Below the pieces are notes generated by a model, which saw only the letters and a list, made by a program, of their open reading frames with translations, had not been told where the DNA came from and did no database searches. From Icerya purchasi (taxonomy: Eukaryota; Arthropoda; Insecta; Hemiptera; Monophlebidae), in NCBI GenBank assembly GCA_039619475.1, contig CM077115.1, positions 37,894,083 to 37,958,082 of the forward strand: a stretch of DNA of 64,000 bases. The letters are read 5' to 3'. Shown in pieces: positions 44,500-55,733 of this stretch. Both the position numbers and the translations under genes were made by a program. Within the stretch, counting starts at the first letter, position 1; the number at the start of each line of letters is the position of its first letter.

Positions 44500-45327
44500 C
44501 AAAAAAATAAGCCTGTAAATAATGAGGATAAAATATTAAAAATCGCTCCTTTAAATGTTAGAACCTTGAAGTCTGTAGAGAGTCTAATGGAACTAGAATA
44601 TGCGTTTAATAAAAAAGGAATTACAATTTTAGGTTTAGCGGAAATCAGAAGGGTTGAGGAACAGATTATAGAATTAAATTCTAAAAATATGCTGCTACAT
44701 TCATGGATAGTACAAACGGCCAACGAGGAGTAGATTTTTTTGATAACTTAAGGATCTTTCGAATAAAATTTTAGAGTTTAAAGATATTACTGATAGAATA
44801 GCAATAGTTAAAATTAAATTAAAAGGCAATAGGAAATTAATAATAATACAGGTTTACGCTCCTAGTGCAGCTTCTAAAGAAGAAGAAAACAACGAATTTT
44901 ACGATAGCCTCTCTGACACTATAAGCGAACATAAACATAATCCAAATGATTACTTTATGATCATGGGAGATTTTAACAGTCAAATGGGTCAGCGGAGGTT
45001 AGAGGAAGCGCGGGTAATGGGTAAATATAATTACGGAAAGAGAAATATATAAGAGGGTGGAATTTAATTAGATTTTGTCAACAGCATAATTTTGAAATAG
45101 TGAATTCATTTTTCAAAAAGCGGCAAGGTAAATTACGGACACGGTTAGCGCCTAATCAAGAAACTAAAAACCAGATCGATTACATGCCGGTACAGAACAA
45201 TAAGAAGGATATAAAAGGTTGCAATACCAAAAAATTCGAAATCCATTCGGACCACAGATTGTTACAGTGTAAATTAAAAACAACAAAAATTAATTATATC
45301 GAGGAAAAAGCAAATAATTCAACTTAG
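44500..45327 (+). pseudogene. RTE-type LINE endonuclease, frameshifted
   Basis: APE-type endonuclease in pieces: KIAPLNVRTLKSVESL and GITILGLAEIRR (44540-44650), then in another frame KLIIIQVYAPSAASKEEE and DYFMIMGDFNSQMGQ (about 44835-44990). After a stop, FCQQHNFEIVNSFF, NQIDYMPVQNNKKDI and FEIHSDHRLLQCKL follow (45080-45290), covering the catalytic SDH. The 'KIA.LNVRTL' start and 'IDY.....' block match the craniofacial-development-protein-2-like endonucleases of RTE-group LINEs. Several breaks make it inactive. Confidence 0.7.
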
Positions 45328-45956
45328 TAAAATAATAAAAAATAACGAAATAGAATATAAAAAGATAATAACAAATAATATTCAAAAGGTAGGATCTTTG
45401 GGGGAGCTGGTTTCCGTTATTAAAAAAGCGTGAGAAATATTGAAAAAATAGTAAAAAAAATGAATAGCATACCGTCGGAAATAAAAAATCTGCTAAAAAA
45501 AAGAGAAAAACTAAAGCGTAATCTTACCAGGATCAAGAACAAGGTGGAATTTAATTTAATCTGTAAATTAATGAAAATAAAAATTAAGGAATACAAAAGA
45601 GATAAATAAAATGATAGAAGAAATCCTTATGAGCTCTAAGAGTACCAGAAGTATTAGGAGAGGCGACTATCATTAGGAAAAAGCTGGATCACATATATTC
45701 TTGATAAAAGTAGGAAAAAGGATATACGACAGATTAGAAATGAATAACGTAGCTTCAACATATTATTCTGATATCTATAAATGCGAAACTCAACATCCGG
45801 TAGCTGACGCTATATAATTGAGGATGACGAGGACAAGCCAGTAGGATTTATGATGGACGAATTAGAATATGTAGTTAGGAATTTAAAAAATAACAAATCA
45901 CCAGGTCACGATGGAATTATTAATGAACAAATCAGATACGGGGGTAGGGAACTTTT

Positions 45957-45971
45957 GGATAAATTATTAAT
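45957..45971 (+). repeat. target-site duplication of nested LINE, left
   Basis: GGATAAATTATTAAT, repeated exactly at 47464-47478. Confidence 0.85.
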
Positions 45972-47463
45972 TTTTTTTTTTTTTTTTTTTTATAAAATTT
46001 TCAAACCGTGGTTAGACCCCGGGCCGTGTATAATATCTAGACTATTACGGCCCAAGAGTCTCCGGTTACAGGAATGCCCCTAATCCATTGTCCCTGACGA
46101 ACTGGAAGACTACACTTTGGTTCGCTTCTGAGTTTGAGAGAACATGGCTGAGGTTATCAAATCCGTGTCTCGTTCTGGAGGATTGGAATGCAGGGCAGTT
46201 TATGAGAATGTGCTCAACCGCCGGTGGCTCTTGTGCGCGACAAAAAGGACACGTGGTTGGAGGGTGAGCGCCTTCCAACAGGTAGTCGTGGGATAGTCGC
46301 GTGTGGCCCAGGCGTAAACGGTTGAGCGCGCGATGATAAACTCGTAAGGTCCCCTGGGGGGGCCACCATGGCTCTACGGATTTCTTTATATTCTGGAGGT
46401 GTGATGGGGTGGAGATGTGTTCTTGTTTCCACTGTTCCATTATTTGTATTTTTACAGCTTCTGATATTTGAGGGGGCCCAAGTATGCTTTGCGGACTGGG
46501 AGCTGTAATGGTTGATTGAGCTGCTGTGTTAACCCTTTCATTTCCTGGGATTCCCGCGTGACTTGAGACCCACAACACTACTAGCTTATATCCCTTCGAT
46601 TGTAGCCCCATGATGAGTGCCAAGACGTGGTTTATTAACCCCCTCCCCGGGGCTCCCCCTCCTAACATCTTAGCCGCCACTAATGAATCTGTTATCAATA
46701 GGATGTCATGAATTGGCTCTGTGGACGCCAGGATCATTTCCAGACATAAGCGTATTGCATATAATTCGGCATCTAGGATTGAGCAGTAATCGTTCAGACG
46801 GATGGTTGTCATTGCTCCCTTCACTTCGAAAGCGCACGCAGTTGGTGACATCCCCTCGACGGGTGCTGCTTTGGCCCCATCTGTATAACATTGGATAGCG
46901 TTGCTGTACTGTCTTATTGTTTCGCACGCGTCTTGAATAAGTTGCTCTGATATGCTGTAGGACTTATACTTTTGCAGAACCGATAGGTTAACTGCTACAG
47001 GCTCAAGTTGCCACAGATGTAACGAGCCAGTAGCTGCTGCCTGGCACTCTGTGGAGTCGTTGACATTGACATTCTGAAGTAGCTTGGTGAGAATTGGTAG
47101 TGGATCGTTAGTGAACGCTGCGAGTAAGGGGGTTTCGGGATGGATATAAGGCAGCTTTAGGAATGGAATATTGCACCGCAGGGTATGCAGGGAGCGATAG
47201 AATTTCAATGGGGGAGAGCCCGTTAGTGCACAGATACTCCTACACGGTGTTGTATAATGGGCTCCGGTGACGATTCGTAGTGCAGAGTGGTGAATTGCGT
47301 CCAGTTTTTTCAGGTTACTTAGAGACGCTGAGGAGTACACCTGGCACCCATAATTTATTTTACTTAGGATCAAGGCTTTGTAAACATTAGAGATTAATTT
47401 GGGATGAATATTGAGTTGGGGATTGGAGAGGTATCGGATTATTGACAGTAACTTTATACATTC
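45972..47463 (-). mobile_element. 5'-truncated RNase-H LINE nested in RTE-type LINE
   Basis: A 1492-bp minus-strand insertion with poly(A) (T run at 45972-45990) and an exact 15-bp duplication on both sides, placed inside the RT gene of the RTE-type LINE. The 3' UTR holds an imperfect hairpin (GGGCCGT pairing with ACGGCCC). The same 3' end occurs at 51447-51980, so the family is multi-copy and recent. Confidence 0.88.
46081..47463 (-). CDS. LINE RT C-terminus plus RNase H, 5'-truncated but open
   Basis: An open 460-residue C-terminal piece of an I/Jockey-type LINE protein. The start is set by truncation: the first LINE residues are NLSECIKLLSIIRYLS; the 40 or so residues before them in the open frame come from flanking DNA. 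ALILSKINYGCQVYSSAS and LDAIHHSALRIVTGAHYTTP are RT thumb. RNase H has CYTDGAK, LDAELYAIRLCLEM, LLITDSLVAAKML and WVSSHAGIPGNERVNTAAQS; the usual final Asp (GNExAD) is Asn here, which would cripple the nuclease. LRLGHTRLSHDYLLEG and CPFCRAQEPPAVEHILINC form the C-terminal zinc domain. A member of the same family as the copy at 51.4 kb. Confidence 0.82.
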
Positions 47464-47478
47464 GGATAAATTATTAAT
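47464..47478 (+). repeat. target-site duplication of nested LINE, right
   Basis: Exact copy of GGATAAATTATTAAT (45957-45971), followed by a short (TA)n. Confidence 0.85.
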
Positions 47479-48806
47479 GATATATATATATATATAACAA
47501 GATTCTTGATAACCAACAAATTCCGGATAACCCTGAAAAAATCTGATATAATTATAATTTACAAGAAAGGTGATAGGCATAAAATTGATAGATCGATATC
47601 CTTAAGTTCAACACTGTCCAAAATATTTATGAACTTGATGGAACAAAGAATGAGACACATATATAATTGGTCACCAACCAAAAGGGTTTTAGGAGGTATT
47701 TCTCTATGGTTGATCATTTACATACTATCAATCGGACTATAGAAAAAAGTAAAGAATATCAACTTGAAACCCACTTTGCCTTTATTGACTATACCGAGGC
47801 GTTCGATACTCTAAATCATGATTTCTTAATTAACGCTTTACAAAACCAAAATATATACCTAAAGTCTTTATTAACTTAATTAAAAGCGCGTATACTGATT
47901 TTCATTATTGAAAAAGGAGTAAAGCAGGGAGATCCGCTGTCACTGATGTTATTTAACTGTGCATTGGAAGAGGTATTTAAGAAGCTGGAATGGAAAAATC
48001 TAGGAGAAAACATAAACCGCCAATATCTGAATAATTTGAGATTCGCAGACGATGTAATTTTAATTAGCTCAGATGTAGGGGAATTAAAATTAATGATTAA
48101 TGAACTTCAAAATGTAGGAAAAACAGACAGCAGGTCTAACCATCGACATTAATAAATCAAAACTTTTATCACCATCTGCGAAAATAGATATAAGAATAAA
48201 AGGTTGTAAAATAAACAAAATAGAAGAAATAATATATCTCGGACAAATAATGTCGCTTAAAAATAGGACTCAAAAAGAAGTAGATAGAAGAATAAATTTA
48301 GTTTGGAACAAATTTTGGTCATTAAAAAGCACATTCTCAAAGGTCCATTTCCACTTTACTATAAGAGTATTCAACAGTTGCCTAATTCCTACACTTTCTT
48401 ATGGACACCAAATCTGGTCATTAACCCAGAGAGATATAAATAAACTTGCAACAACACAAAATTGTTTGGAGAGAGCTATTCTAGGTGTCAAAAGAAGCGA
48501 CAAAGTAAGAATCAGTAGCATAAAAAAGAGGTTAAAACACAATTTAAATATAATACACTTCATAGGAAGAATAAAATGGCGATGGGTGGGCCATGTATCT
48601 CACAGCACGGATGGAAGGTGGACGCGTAAAAGCACTTTTTGGCATTTGAGGTATAAGAAAAGGAAAGTAGGGAAACAACTGACCAGATGGATAGACAACA
48701 TACAAAAATTTATAAAATATAAACATTTCCACACATCGGTCTTTCTATAACTTGTTTGTCGCGACTTTACAAAAAGTTTCGTTCGACTAAACAGCACACA
48801 CAGCTA

Positions 48807-49470
48807 TCATTTTGAATGGGCCGAGTTATTCACATGGTAATCTACCATAATTACACATTCGAGAGAACATTTATTTTTTTTTTTGGGCTCGTCAATCAGG
48901 GACCTAACCCAAAAACAATAGGATGAAGAGTTAACAGCAGACTGAGACGGAATGGACAGGATATAGGAAGCACAGTAGAGTGCAGGAAGCCTTGACTTTA
49001 AAAGGAGTAAATAACGGGAAGAGCGTTCCGCAAAAAAAGCGGAACAATTTGAACCAAATGTGATTGGTATCACAAACAACTGCTTCCATTAAGGTGTAGA
49101 GGACAATAAGGAGAGGAGAATAAAGAGAGGCGATAGCGGGAAGTGGGCAATAGAGTGTGATTAAAGAGCGTAAGCGAATAATAATATGGACAATAACAGA
49201 ACGTGGAAAAGAAGGGAATTCTGAGAACCAAGAATTAGTTGAATAGTTCGATTGAATTGAAAGGTAGAAGGAACTATCATTGGTAAAAGAGGAAGCATAC
49301 ACATATCCGACCAAAATTTACAGTGAAATTTCTTACTTAAGAATAATAGATTATAACTAGGGATCTTTTTAAATAAAAGCGGGAGCGCCGAGCCAAAGCA
49401 TCCGCCATTATTTCGTTACCCTCGATGCCTCTACGACGAGGGACCCACAGGAGAGAACATTTCCGATCTG
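48807..49470 (-). pseudogene. decayed LINE RNase H and C-terminus
   Basis: Near 49450-49380 the minus strand reads LWVPRRRGIEGNEMADALAR, the last RNase H block of I/Jockey LINEs (usual WVPSHxGIxGNExAD) with the His replaced by Arg. Downstream (lower coordinates), VHIIIRLRSL and CDTNHIWFKLFRF in shifted frames resemble the 'RLR.GHT' and zinc-domain parts. It lies tail-to-tail with the RTE-type LINE that ends at about 48.76 kb. Old and heavily broken. Confidence 0.55.
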
Positions 49471-50546
49471 TTCGTTTCGAACATTTTATAAAAATTAAAA
49501 TTTACTACTACAACAATAAACTGCAGTAATAGTGGAAGACGTTCTACTTCCAGATAGCTAGGTGGATGGTCAAAGCGAAGGAAAGATTTCTCCTGATTAA
49601 GCTTATTTACAAGCTTCCCCGGATTTTATCGGGAAGCAGCCGAGCGTTGCAGTTCGAGACATTTTGGTCTTCGTAAATGGGAAGATTTGTCTGCTCATCA
49701 GCGGATCACGAAAAAAAACAACAAAAAACACGCAATTTAGCGAGCGATTGTTATTAACAAAAATAACTTTTTTTTTTTTGTTTCTGTTCTCGTAAAAATT
49801 AATAATTTTAAGATTTTAAGAATTTCCCGTGTTTTTTTTTTTTTATTTAATGAAAGCATTTTCCATTTATGAAAAATAAACATATTACATACTACGAGAG
49901 AGTTATTTTTCCTCCCCTAACATTCTCCGCTAAAAGGGTGGTATTTCCTTCAGTTCTCCTTTTATAAAAATACAAATTCGAATTACTTTTCCGTTATCTG
50001 AGCTACTCCCGCGCCCCACTTTACAAATTGGTTAATCGGGCGTCTACTGTATGTGCGCAGAAATGTACATATCTCTTTAATGAAGTTATTAACGATGTCA
50101 TTATGAATATTAAGGCGGTTATTTACGATTCATCAACTGGACCACGCTGATCAGAAAATATATACTTTCGATGTAACAACAATATGACATTTTAAACTGG
50201 AAATATTTATTTATCGATAGAGTTACACGTTAAAAAAATCAACGTTTTTTTTTTTTTTTTTTTTCTGGCGGTTTTATATGTAAAAAAATCGATACTCATT
50301 TTATTTGTCAACTGTAAAATTAGCAAAACGATCATTTTCTTTCTTATTTTTTATTTGCGATAATTCCGTTCAAACGATACACCACAAACTGCACTGTCGA
50401 ACATCTTCTCTTGTTGTACGCAATTTTTTTTCGCAAAATATTCAACCGAGATCACACTCACTTGCCTGCCATCAACCGGCGGCGAAATATACCGACGATA
50501 ATCACGCTACGCTGATAATCTCATTCGGCTTGTGTTAATTACCGAC

Positions 50547-50548
<2 letters not shown>
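49471..50548. other. no gene recognised
   Basis: AT-rich DNA with T runs (49767-49779, 49832-49844, 50247-50264). The open stretch at 50305-50538 has no recognised motif. Confidence 0.35.

Positions 50549-50604
<56 letters not shown>
50549..50604. repeat. (AAT)n microsatellite
   Basis: About 18 uninterrupted AAT triplets, one of the longest simple repeats in the window. Confidence 0.92.
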
Positions 50605-50605
<1 letters not shown>

Positions 50606-51432
50606 CATGACTTAAAATTACCTGTTAGGAAAAATTTCATTCGCCGTGACCTAACCAGTTGTTAAAAACCGATAAAATAAAAACAATTAAAATTTAGATC
50701 GGATATTTTTTCCACTCGCGAAACGATTTATTAATGCATTTTTCGAACGTAAATTCGAAAAAAAAAAAACAAACAAAAAACGAAAAGTCGAGAAATATTG
50801 TTTTATCACGGTTGAGCACGCTGCATCGAAACTATGTGTACAACAAGACGGACCGCTTTGTCGGACTAACCGCGCCGCTATGTCATAAAATGTAAATGTG
50901 CGGCGAGCAACAAATCTCGCCGCTAAGGTGGTTTATTGGTGTAACCTTCTTAGCTGATTGATTTCATCGAAATAACGAACTACTTAATCAGTGAACAGTG
51001 ACATTTGCAGTACACGAAAATTACAATTCTTTAATTCGACGCTAGCAGACTACTGTATTTCAGCTGAGCGCGTATAAGCCAGTAATCCGTTTAAAGGAAA
51101 GTTCAAATTGTCTGATATTTCGTAACGATGTATGTATAAACTTTAAAAACAGTAATAATAGTAACGATGGTATCAGCAGTAATAAAATTTGATTCGGAAA
51201 CAGCAGGTAGAAAACAGGTTGCCAGATGCCGCGCGCATGCAAGTCTGGTTTCTGAAATGAATGTGCGATTAATTCTTTTCCTCGGCTTTAGTCTCACATG
51301 ATGTGCAGTTGTCGCATTTTCAGATTATATATACATTACATAAATTTAATATTAATTGTATAAAAACTACTGACCTTCCCTGGAGGAGGGCACATTTTTA
51401 ACGCAACATAAAACTGTAACTATTAAAGTATC
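50605..51432. other. no gene recognised
   Basis: No supported feature; somewhat less AT-rich around 50820-50950. Confidence 0.35.
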
Positions 51433-51446
51433 AGAAACGACAAATC
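51433..51446 (+). repeat. target-site duplication of short LINE copy, left
   Basis: AGAAACGACAAATC, repeated exactly at 51981-51994. Confidence 0.85.
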
Positions 51447-51980
51447 CCAGTCCGCAAAGCATACTTGGGCCCCCTCAAATATCAGAAGCTGTAAAAATAC
51501 AAATAATGGAACAGTGGAAACAAGAACACATCTCCACCCCATCCCACCTCCAGAATATAAAGAAATCCGTAGAGCCATGGTGGCCCCCCCCAGGGGACCT
51601 TACGAGTTTATCATCGCGCGCTCAACCGTTTACGCCTGGGCCACACGCGACTATCCCACGACTACCTGTTGGAAGGCGCTCACCCTCCAACCACGTGTCC
51701 TTTCTGTCGCGCACAAGAGCCACCGGCGGTTGAGCACATTCTCATAAACTGCCCTGCATTCCAATCCTCCAGAACGAGACACGGATTTGATAACCTCAGC
51801 CATGTTCTCTCAAACTCAGAAGCGAACCAAAGTGTAGTCTTCCAGTTCGTCAGGGACAATGGATTAGGGGCATTCCTGTAACCGGAGACCCTCGGGCCGT
51901 AATAGTCTAGATATTATACACGGCCCGGGGTCTAACCACGGTTTGAAAATTTTATAAAAAAAAAAAAAAAAAAAAAAAAA
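51447..51980 (+). mobile_element. second, shorter copy of the RNase-H LINE (534 bp)
   Basis: A plus-strand, 5'-truncated insertion nearly identical to the 3' 500 bases of the LINE at 45972-47463, with poly(A) to 51980 and an exact 14-bp duplication. It encodes the C-terminal zinc domain (CPFCRAQEPPAVEHILINC) to the stop at 51879-51881. One C has been added in the C run at about 51583-51591 (eight C against seven in the other copy), which shifts the frame. The 3' UTR hairpin is kept. Confidence 0.88.
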
Positions 51981-51994
51981 AGAAACGACAAATC
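51981..51994 (+). repeat. target-site duplication of short LINE copy, right
   Basis: Exact copy of AGAAACGACAAATC (51433-51446). Confidence 0.85.
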
Positions 51995-52299
51995 ATAACA
52001 ATTATAACGCGTTAGAACAATTTTTTTTTTGCGTCCTGGCGACAAAACATTTTGCCACCATATCAAGTTAGTATAAGAATAAACCGGACCGAGATTGTTT
52101 TTTTCTTTTTTTTTTTTTTAAATATATATTAAACAAATTAGCAAGGACGAGATCTATCCATTAAACAAAGCCACTCGAATAAAATTAATATCTTCCCAAT
52201 TTGAAAGAAAAAGAATATAACATTTACTAATACATATACATATACATATATATATATAGTATATATTATAAAAATGAAAGAAAAAAACATCTTACAGCC

Positions 52300-52960
52300 C
52301 ATAAATGTAGTAGCTAGAGAGTTAATTCTTTTTCCAATTAAGCGTATAGATGATCAGAAAATTGTAAAACCGTCAAAATTTAAAAATTAAACGATCCAAA
52401 TTTTGAAAAAATGCGAAAATTAAATTTTAAGAAAAATTAAAAAAAAAAATCACAGTTGGTTCTATTGCTTTTTTTTTTTTAAAGCTGCACACTAAAGTCT
52501 TCAGAATACGGGGAAAATGAAAAATTCGAAAAATTTTCGATATTTAGGGACCAAGATTTGGGAAAATACACGCTTAAAGCGGTAAGACTGGAAACTAAAA
52601 AAAAAAAAAAAAAAAAAGTCCACAGCTCTTTCCATTATAGCTGGAGAGTAATTCGTTTTTTTTTTTTAAATGATGTATTTCACAATCGCTGGAATATCGG
52701 AAAAATACGAGACCTCAAAAATTTTTAAATTAAAGGGCCTCCTAGGAATTTAAAAAGTTTGAAAATCAAGTTTTAAGAAAAACATTTTTACAAAATTCCA
52801 CAGCCGGTTCTATATCAGCCGTGGTACTGATTTTCTTTTCAACTTGCATACTAAGGTCTCCAGAATACGGGAAAAATATAAAATTGAAAAAATGTTCGAT
52901 ATTTGCGTACGAAAATTTGGGAAAATACACGGGTCCAATTTTGTAAATGAGATAAAACGA
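52300..52960. repeat. degenerate tandem repeat, about 170-180 bp unit
   Basis: CACAG followed by a T-rich, Cys-free variable segment recurs at 52451, 52621 and 52799. A better-kept alternation at 359 bp joins CAGAATACGGG at 52502 and 52861, each followed by CGATATTT and TTTGGGAAAATACACG. This looks like about three to four monomers of a diverged satellite in which alternate monomers are most alike. Confidence 0.55.
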
Positions 52961-53940
52961 AAATATACAGATTTGGGGTTTGAGGACTATCTTTTGACGA
53001 TATTTGAGGTAGAAATTGTTTATTCGGTGAATTTCATTTAATTATTTGATCTCTCGGACATCATCGGCTATTTGCTACAGGGGGATACACCTACTCGGCA
53101 TGCGTCCGTATTTTCCCGATATTTCCAATTGGATCTGCGCTCGGTCATGTCTTATCCTGATGTACCATACTGGTAGGCGATAGACGCGTGCCACCGTACA
53201 ACAGAGTTCGGCGAGAACGAATTTATAGAATTCGGCCATTTTATCACGGTGGAGGAGTCGATTTAATTTTTAAGTAGTACATATATCATCGGGATTTGGT
53301 GTGCGCGAAGAAGATAGTAATTCTCTTGACGTTGCCTAATTCGTTAATATATCGTTCAGGCGGTCCATCAAAAAGCGACGCGATCGACCCCACCGATACT
53401 AGTGGAACGCACGTTTTCACGGCAACTCCGTTATTTTCGTTATAATATAGATTTTCTTTAACAATTTTTATCTAGTCAAACAACCGGCAGCGTGTCAAAT
53501 TTTTGTGCTTGTTTTTTTTGTCTTTTCTTCGTTTTCATTTAGTCGTCGGAATTCGAATAAAATTTCAAAATCATTCCATAAAGTGAATTCTTCGAACGCT
53601 TGGGAATCCATTCCGCGGTGACGCTTTCTGGAAGGAATATCGTCCGCATTCGCAAAAGTTTAATTTTACGCCGTCATTTATTTTATTCTATTTTATTTTA
53701 TTTTTTTTAATTTCACTTAGAAAAAAGTTCAAGAAGGAGATTTGAGATTTAACGCATTAAAAAAAAAAAACAAAAAACAAAACAAAACAAAACAAACAGG
53801 ACTCCGAACAAAGTATCTTTTTTTTTTTTTAGAAAAACCTGAGTTTCGTATTAATCGATTTTGAGAACATCGCGCAAGATTCGTAACATTCTTTGAAAGA
53901 ATTTCTCTCAGTTTATACAAAATCTCTGAGAGTGCTAAAC
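52961..53940. other. no gene recognised
   Basis: A less AT-rich patch at 53050-53420 has no open frame of note; A/T runs follow to 53840. Confidence 0.35.
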
Positions 53941-54412
53941 TCAAATCAAATCAAATTATATATTTATTTATAGACACGCTCGACTTCTAGGTCATTTGCG
54001 TCTCCTATACTTTACTATTCAGATATTTATAGACAATTTTATAGTATGTAAACGGAAAGTTATATCTTTTACAAAATTACACACTTTAGAAATCAAATCA
54101 AATCAAAAAAGAAAAAGAAAAAAAATAATAATAATTACAAATAATTCTTCAATACGTAAACTAAAAATCATATCTCTTTTAAGAATCTAAACGTATTTTG
54201 GACTGCAGCTTCATTATTACCAAGCGCCTCTTCCATAGTAATTCTTCTCATGTATGCGGATGAGAAAGCTTCCTCACGCTCCTTGTTCAGTTTTGCATAT
54301 GCGGAGATGACACATGGTCAACGGACAGACTTTGAGTACCACAAAACACACATGATGGTGGAAATGTTCGGATCGAATGCTTCAACGGCATCCAGGAAAA
54401 CGGCAAAACATA
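53941..54412 (-). pseudogene. LINE 3' remnant flanking the mariner
   Basis: On the minus strand, just left of the mariner, RTFPPSCVFCGTQSLSVDHV reads as the C-terminal zinc domain of a LINE (C-x2-C...H). A 3' UTR follows, and a tail of TTTGA units (AAATCAAATCAAAT on the plus strand at 53941-53956). The same LINE may continue on the far side of the mariner (55734-55960), where no certain motif is left. Confidence 0.5.
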
Positions 54413-55731
54413 CACCCTGTCAAGAAAGTATCGGGAATTGTCAATTTAAATCTCCCGGGTAATAGCTAGGCAGATAATTTTTTTTTTCCAGGTTGGTACA
54501 ACTGTTTTGTATTATGATGCCTATTTTTAGCGCGATCTGTCAACCAGTGTGTTTACAGCAGCTGTTAAAATCAGTCGACCTTGAAGTGTTTTGTCGAAGT
54601 TTTACAATGAGTGAAAATATTGAACAACGTACTTGTGTTAAATTCTGTGTTTCGAACGAAATTTCTTGTGCCGATACACTGAAAATGTTACAGAAGGCTT
54701 TTGGTGAATCTGCTTTATCAAAAACGCGGGTTTACGAGTGGTACAGAGCGTTCAAGGATGGTCGGGAGACGGTCGAAGACATGCCTCGCTCTGGACGGCC
54801 TTCAACGAGTGTGACCGATGATAACGTCGATAAAATCAAGGAAATCGTTGCTGAAAATTGTCATGTGAGCTTGAGAGAGATGGCTCATGGATTGGGCATG
54901 TCACACGAGAGCGTACGTACGATTGTGCACGAAAAATTGGGTATGCAACGCGTTGCGGCTCGGCTTGTTCCGAAAGACCTGAATTTCTTTCAAAAAAAGT
55001 ACCGAGAACAGGTAGCTGCAGACATGCTGGATCGAGCCAATTTGGATCCTACCTTCTTGGAAAAGATAATTACTGGTGACGAGACATGGGTGTACGAGTA
55101 CGACACGCTTACGAACCAGCAATCGTCCGAATGGCGGCCAATTGGCGCGCCAAAGCCGAAAAAACCTCGCCAAAGCCGATCGAAAGTGAAGATCATGTTG
55201 ATTGTTTTCTTCGATATTCGAGGCGTGGTACACTATGAATATGTGCCAGCCGGACAGACAGTCACCAAAGAGTTTTACTTAAGTGTTTTGAGACGTTTGA
55301 GAGAGGCTATCCGTCGTAAACGTAACGATTTGTGGGTCGACAATTCTTGGATTCTCCATCACGATAATGCGCCGTCTCACAAAGCCATAATTGTGAATGA
55401 GTTTTTGGCCAAACACTCGGTAAATATCATCGAACAACCGCCGTATTCACCAGATTTAGCACCCTGCGACTTCTTCCTATTCTCAAAACTCAAATTTCCG
55501 CTACGGGGAATGCGCTTCGAATCGATTGATGACATCAAGACGAATGCGACGCGAGAGCTAAAGGCCATCCCGGAAACCGCCTATCAGAAGTGCTTTGCCG
55601 AGTGGAAAAAGCGTTGGCATATGTGCATCGCTTCGAATGGATGTTATTTTGAAGGTGACAAAATAAATTTGGATGAAAATTAAAAATTGTTCGTTTTATT
55701 TAACAATTCCCGATACTTTCTTGACAGGGTG
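54413..55731 (+). mobile_element. intact mariner transposon (1319 bp)
   Basis: It is bounded by TA on both sides (54411-54412 and 55732-55733). Its terminal inverted repeats match perfectly over 29 bases (54413-54441 and 55703-55731), starting CACCCTGTCAAGAAAG. Total length of 1.3 kb is typical of mariner. The single ORF is uninterrupted. Terminal repeats, target duplication and ORF are all intact, so the copy is recent and may be active. It is inserted in an old LINE remnant. Confidence 0.93.
54607..55683 (+). CDS. mariner transposase, intact (358 aa)
   Basis: Cut-and-paste transposase that binds the terminal repeats and integrates at TA. I chose the Met of MSENIEQRTCVKFCVSNE at 54607 because it gives the family's usual length; the open frame extends 38 codons upstream. 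The first helix-turn-helix covers KMLQKAFGESALSKTRVYEW. The linker RSGRPSTSVTDDNV leads to the second, REMAHGLGMSHESVRTIVHE. ARLVPKDLNF is the conserved interdomain block (WVPHEL type). Catalytic residues are D in GDETWVYEY, D in ILHHDNAPSH and D in YSPDLAPCDFF; 34 residues separate the last two, giving DD34D. The C-terminus HMCIASNGCYFEGDKINL is normal. No stop or frameshift is seen. Confidence 0.93.
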   Translation: MSENIEQRTCVKFCVSNEISCADTLKMLQKAFGESALSKTRVYEWYRAFKDGRETVEDMPRSGRPSTSVTDDNVDKIKEIVAENCHVSLREMAHGLGMSHESVRTIVHEKLGMQRVAARLVPKDLNFFQKKYREQVAADMLDRANLDPTFLEKIITGDETWVYEYDTLTNQQSSEWRPIGAPKPKKPRQSRSKVKIMLIVFFDIRGVVHYEYVPAGQTVTKEFYLSVLRRLREAIRRKRNDLWVDNSWILHHDNAPSHKAIIVNEFLAKHSVNIIEQPPYSPDLAPCDFFLFSKLKFPLRGMRFESIDDIKTNATRELKAIPETAYQKCFAEWKKRWHMCIASNGCYFEGDKINLDEN

Positions 55732-55733
55732 TA

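Larger units (their letters stand above)
45840..48750 (+). pseudogene. RTE-type LINE reverse transcriptase, frameshifted and interrupted
   Basis: The RT follows the endonuclease. MDELEYVVRNLKNNKSPGHD (45853 on) is the start of the fingers. The nested LINE 45972-47463 splits it. It resumes with KSDIIIIYKKGDRHKI and SLSSTLSKIFMNLMEQRM, FRRYFSMVDHLHTIN, the motif A segment FAFIDYTEAFDTLNHDFLI-like (reads FIDYTEAFDTLN), GVKQGDPLS and motif C LRFADDVILIS (48040-48065). The last open part, 48250-48750, has SYGHQIWSLTQRDINKL, CLERAILGVKRSDKVR, GRIKWRWVGHVSHSTDG and GKQLTRWIDNIQ, the normal C-terminus of RTE-group proteins. Catalytic residues survive but at least four frame breaks are present. Confidence 0.75.

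Noticed and set aside
46683..46927. Plus and minus ORFs of about 70 residues in alternate frames
   Set aside because: Shadows of the RNase-H LINE coding frame.
54493..54606. Upstream extension of the mariner transposase (38 extra residues)
   Set aside because: The extension lacks family similarity and would make the protein longer than usual; the Met at 54607 fits.
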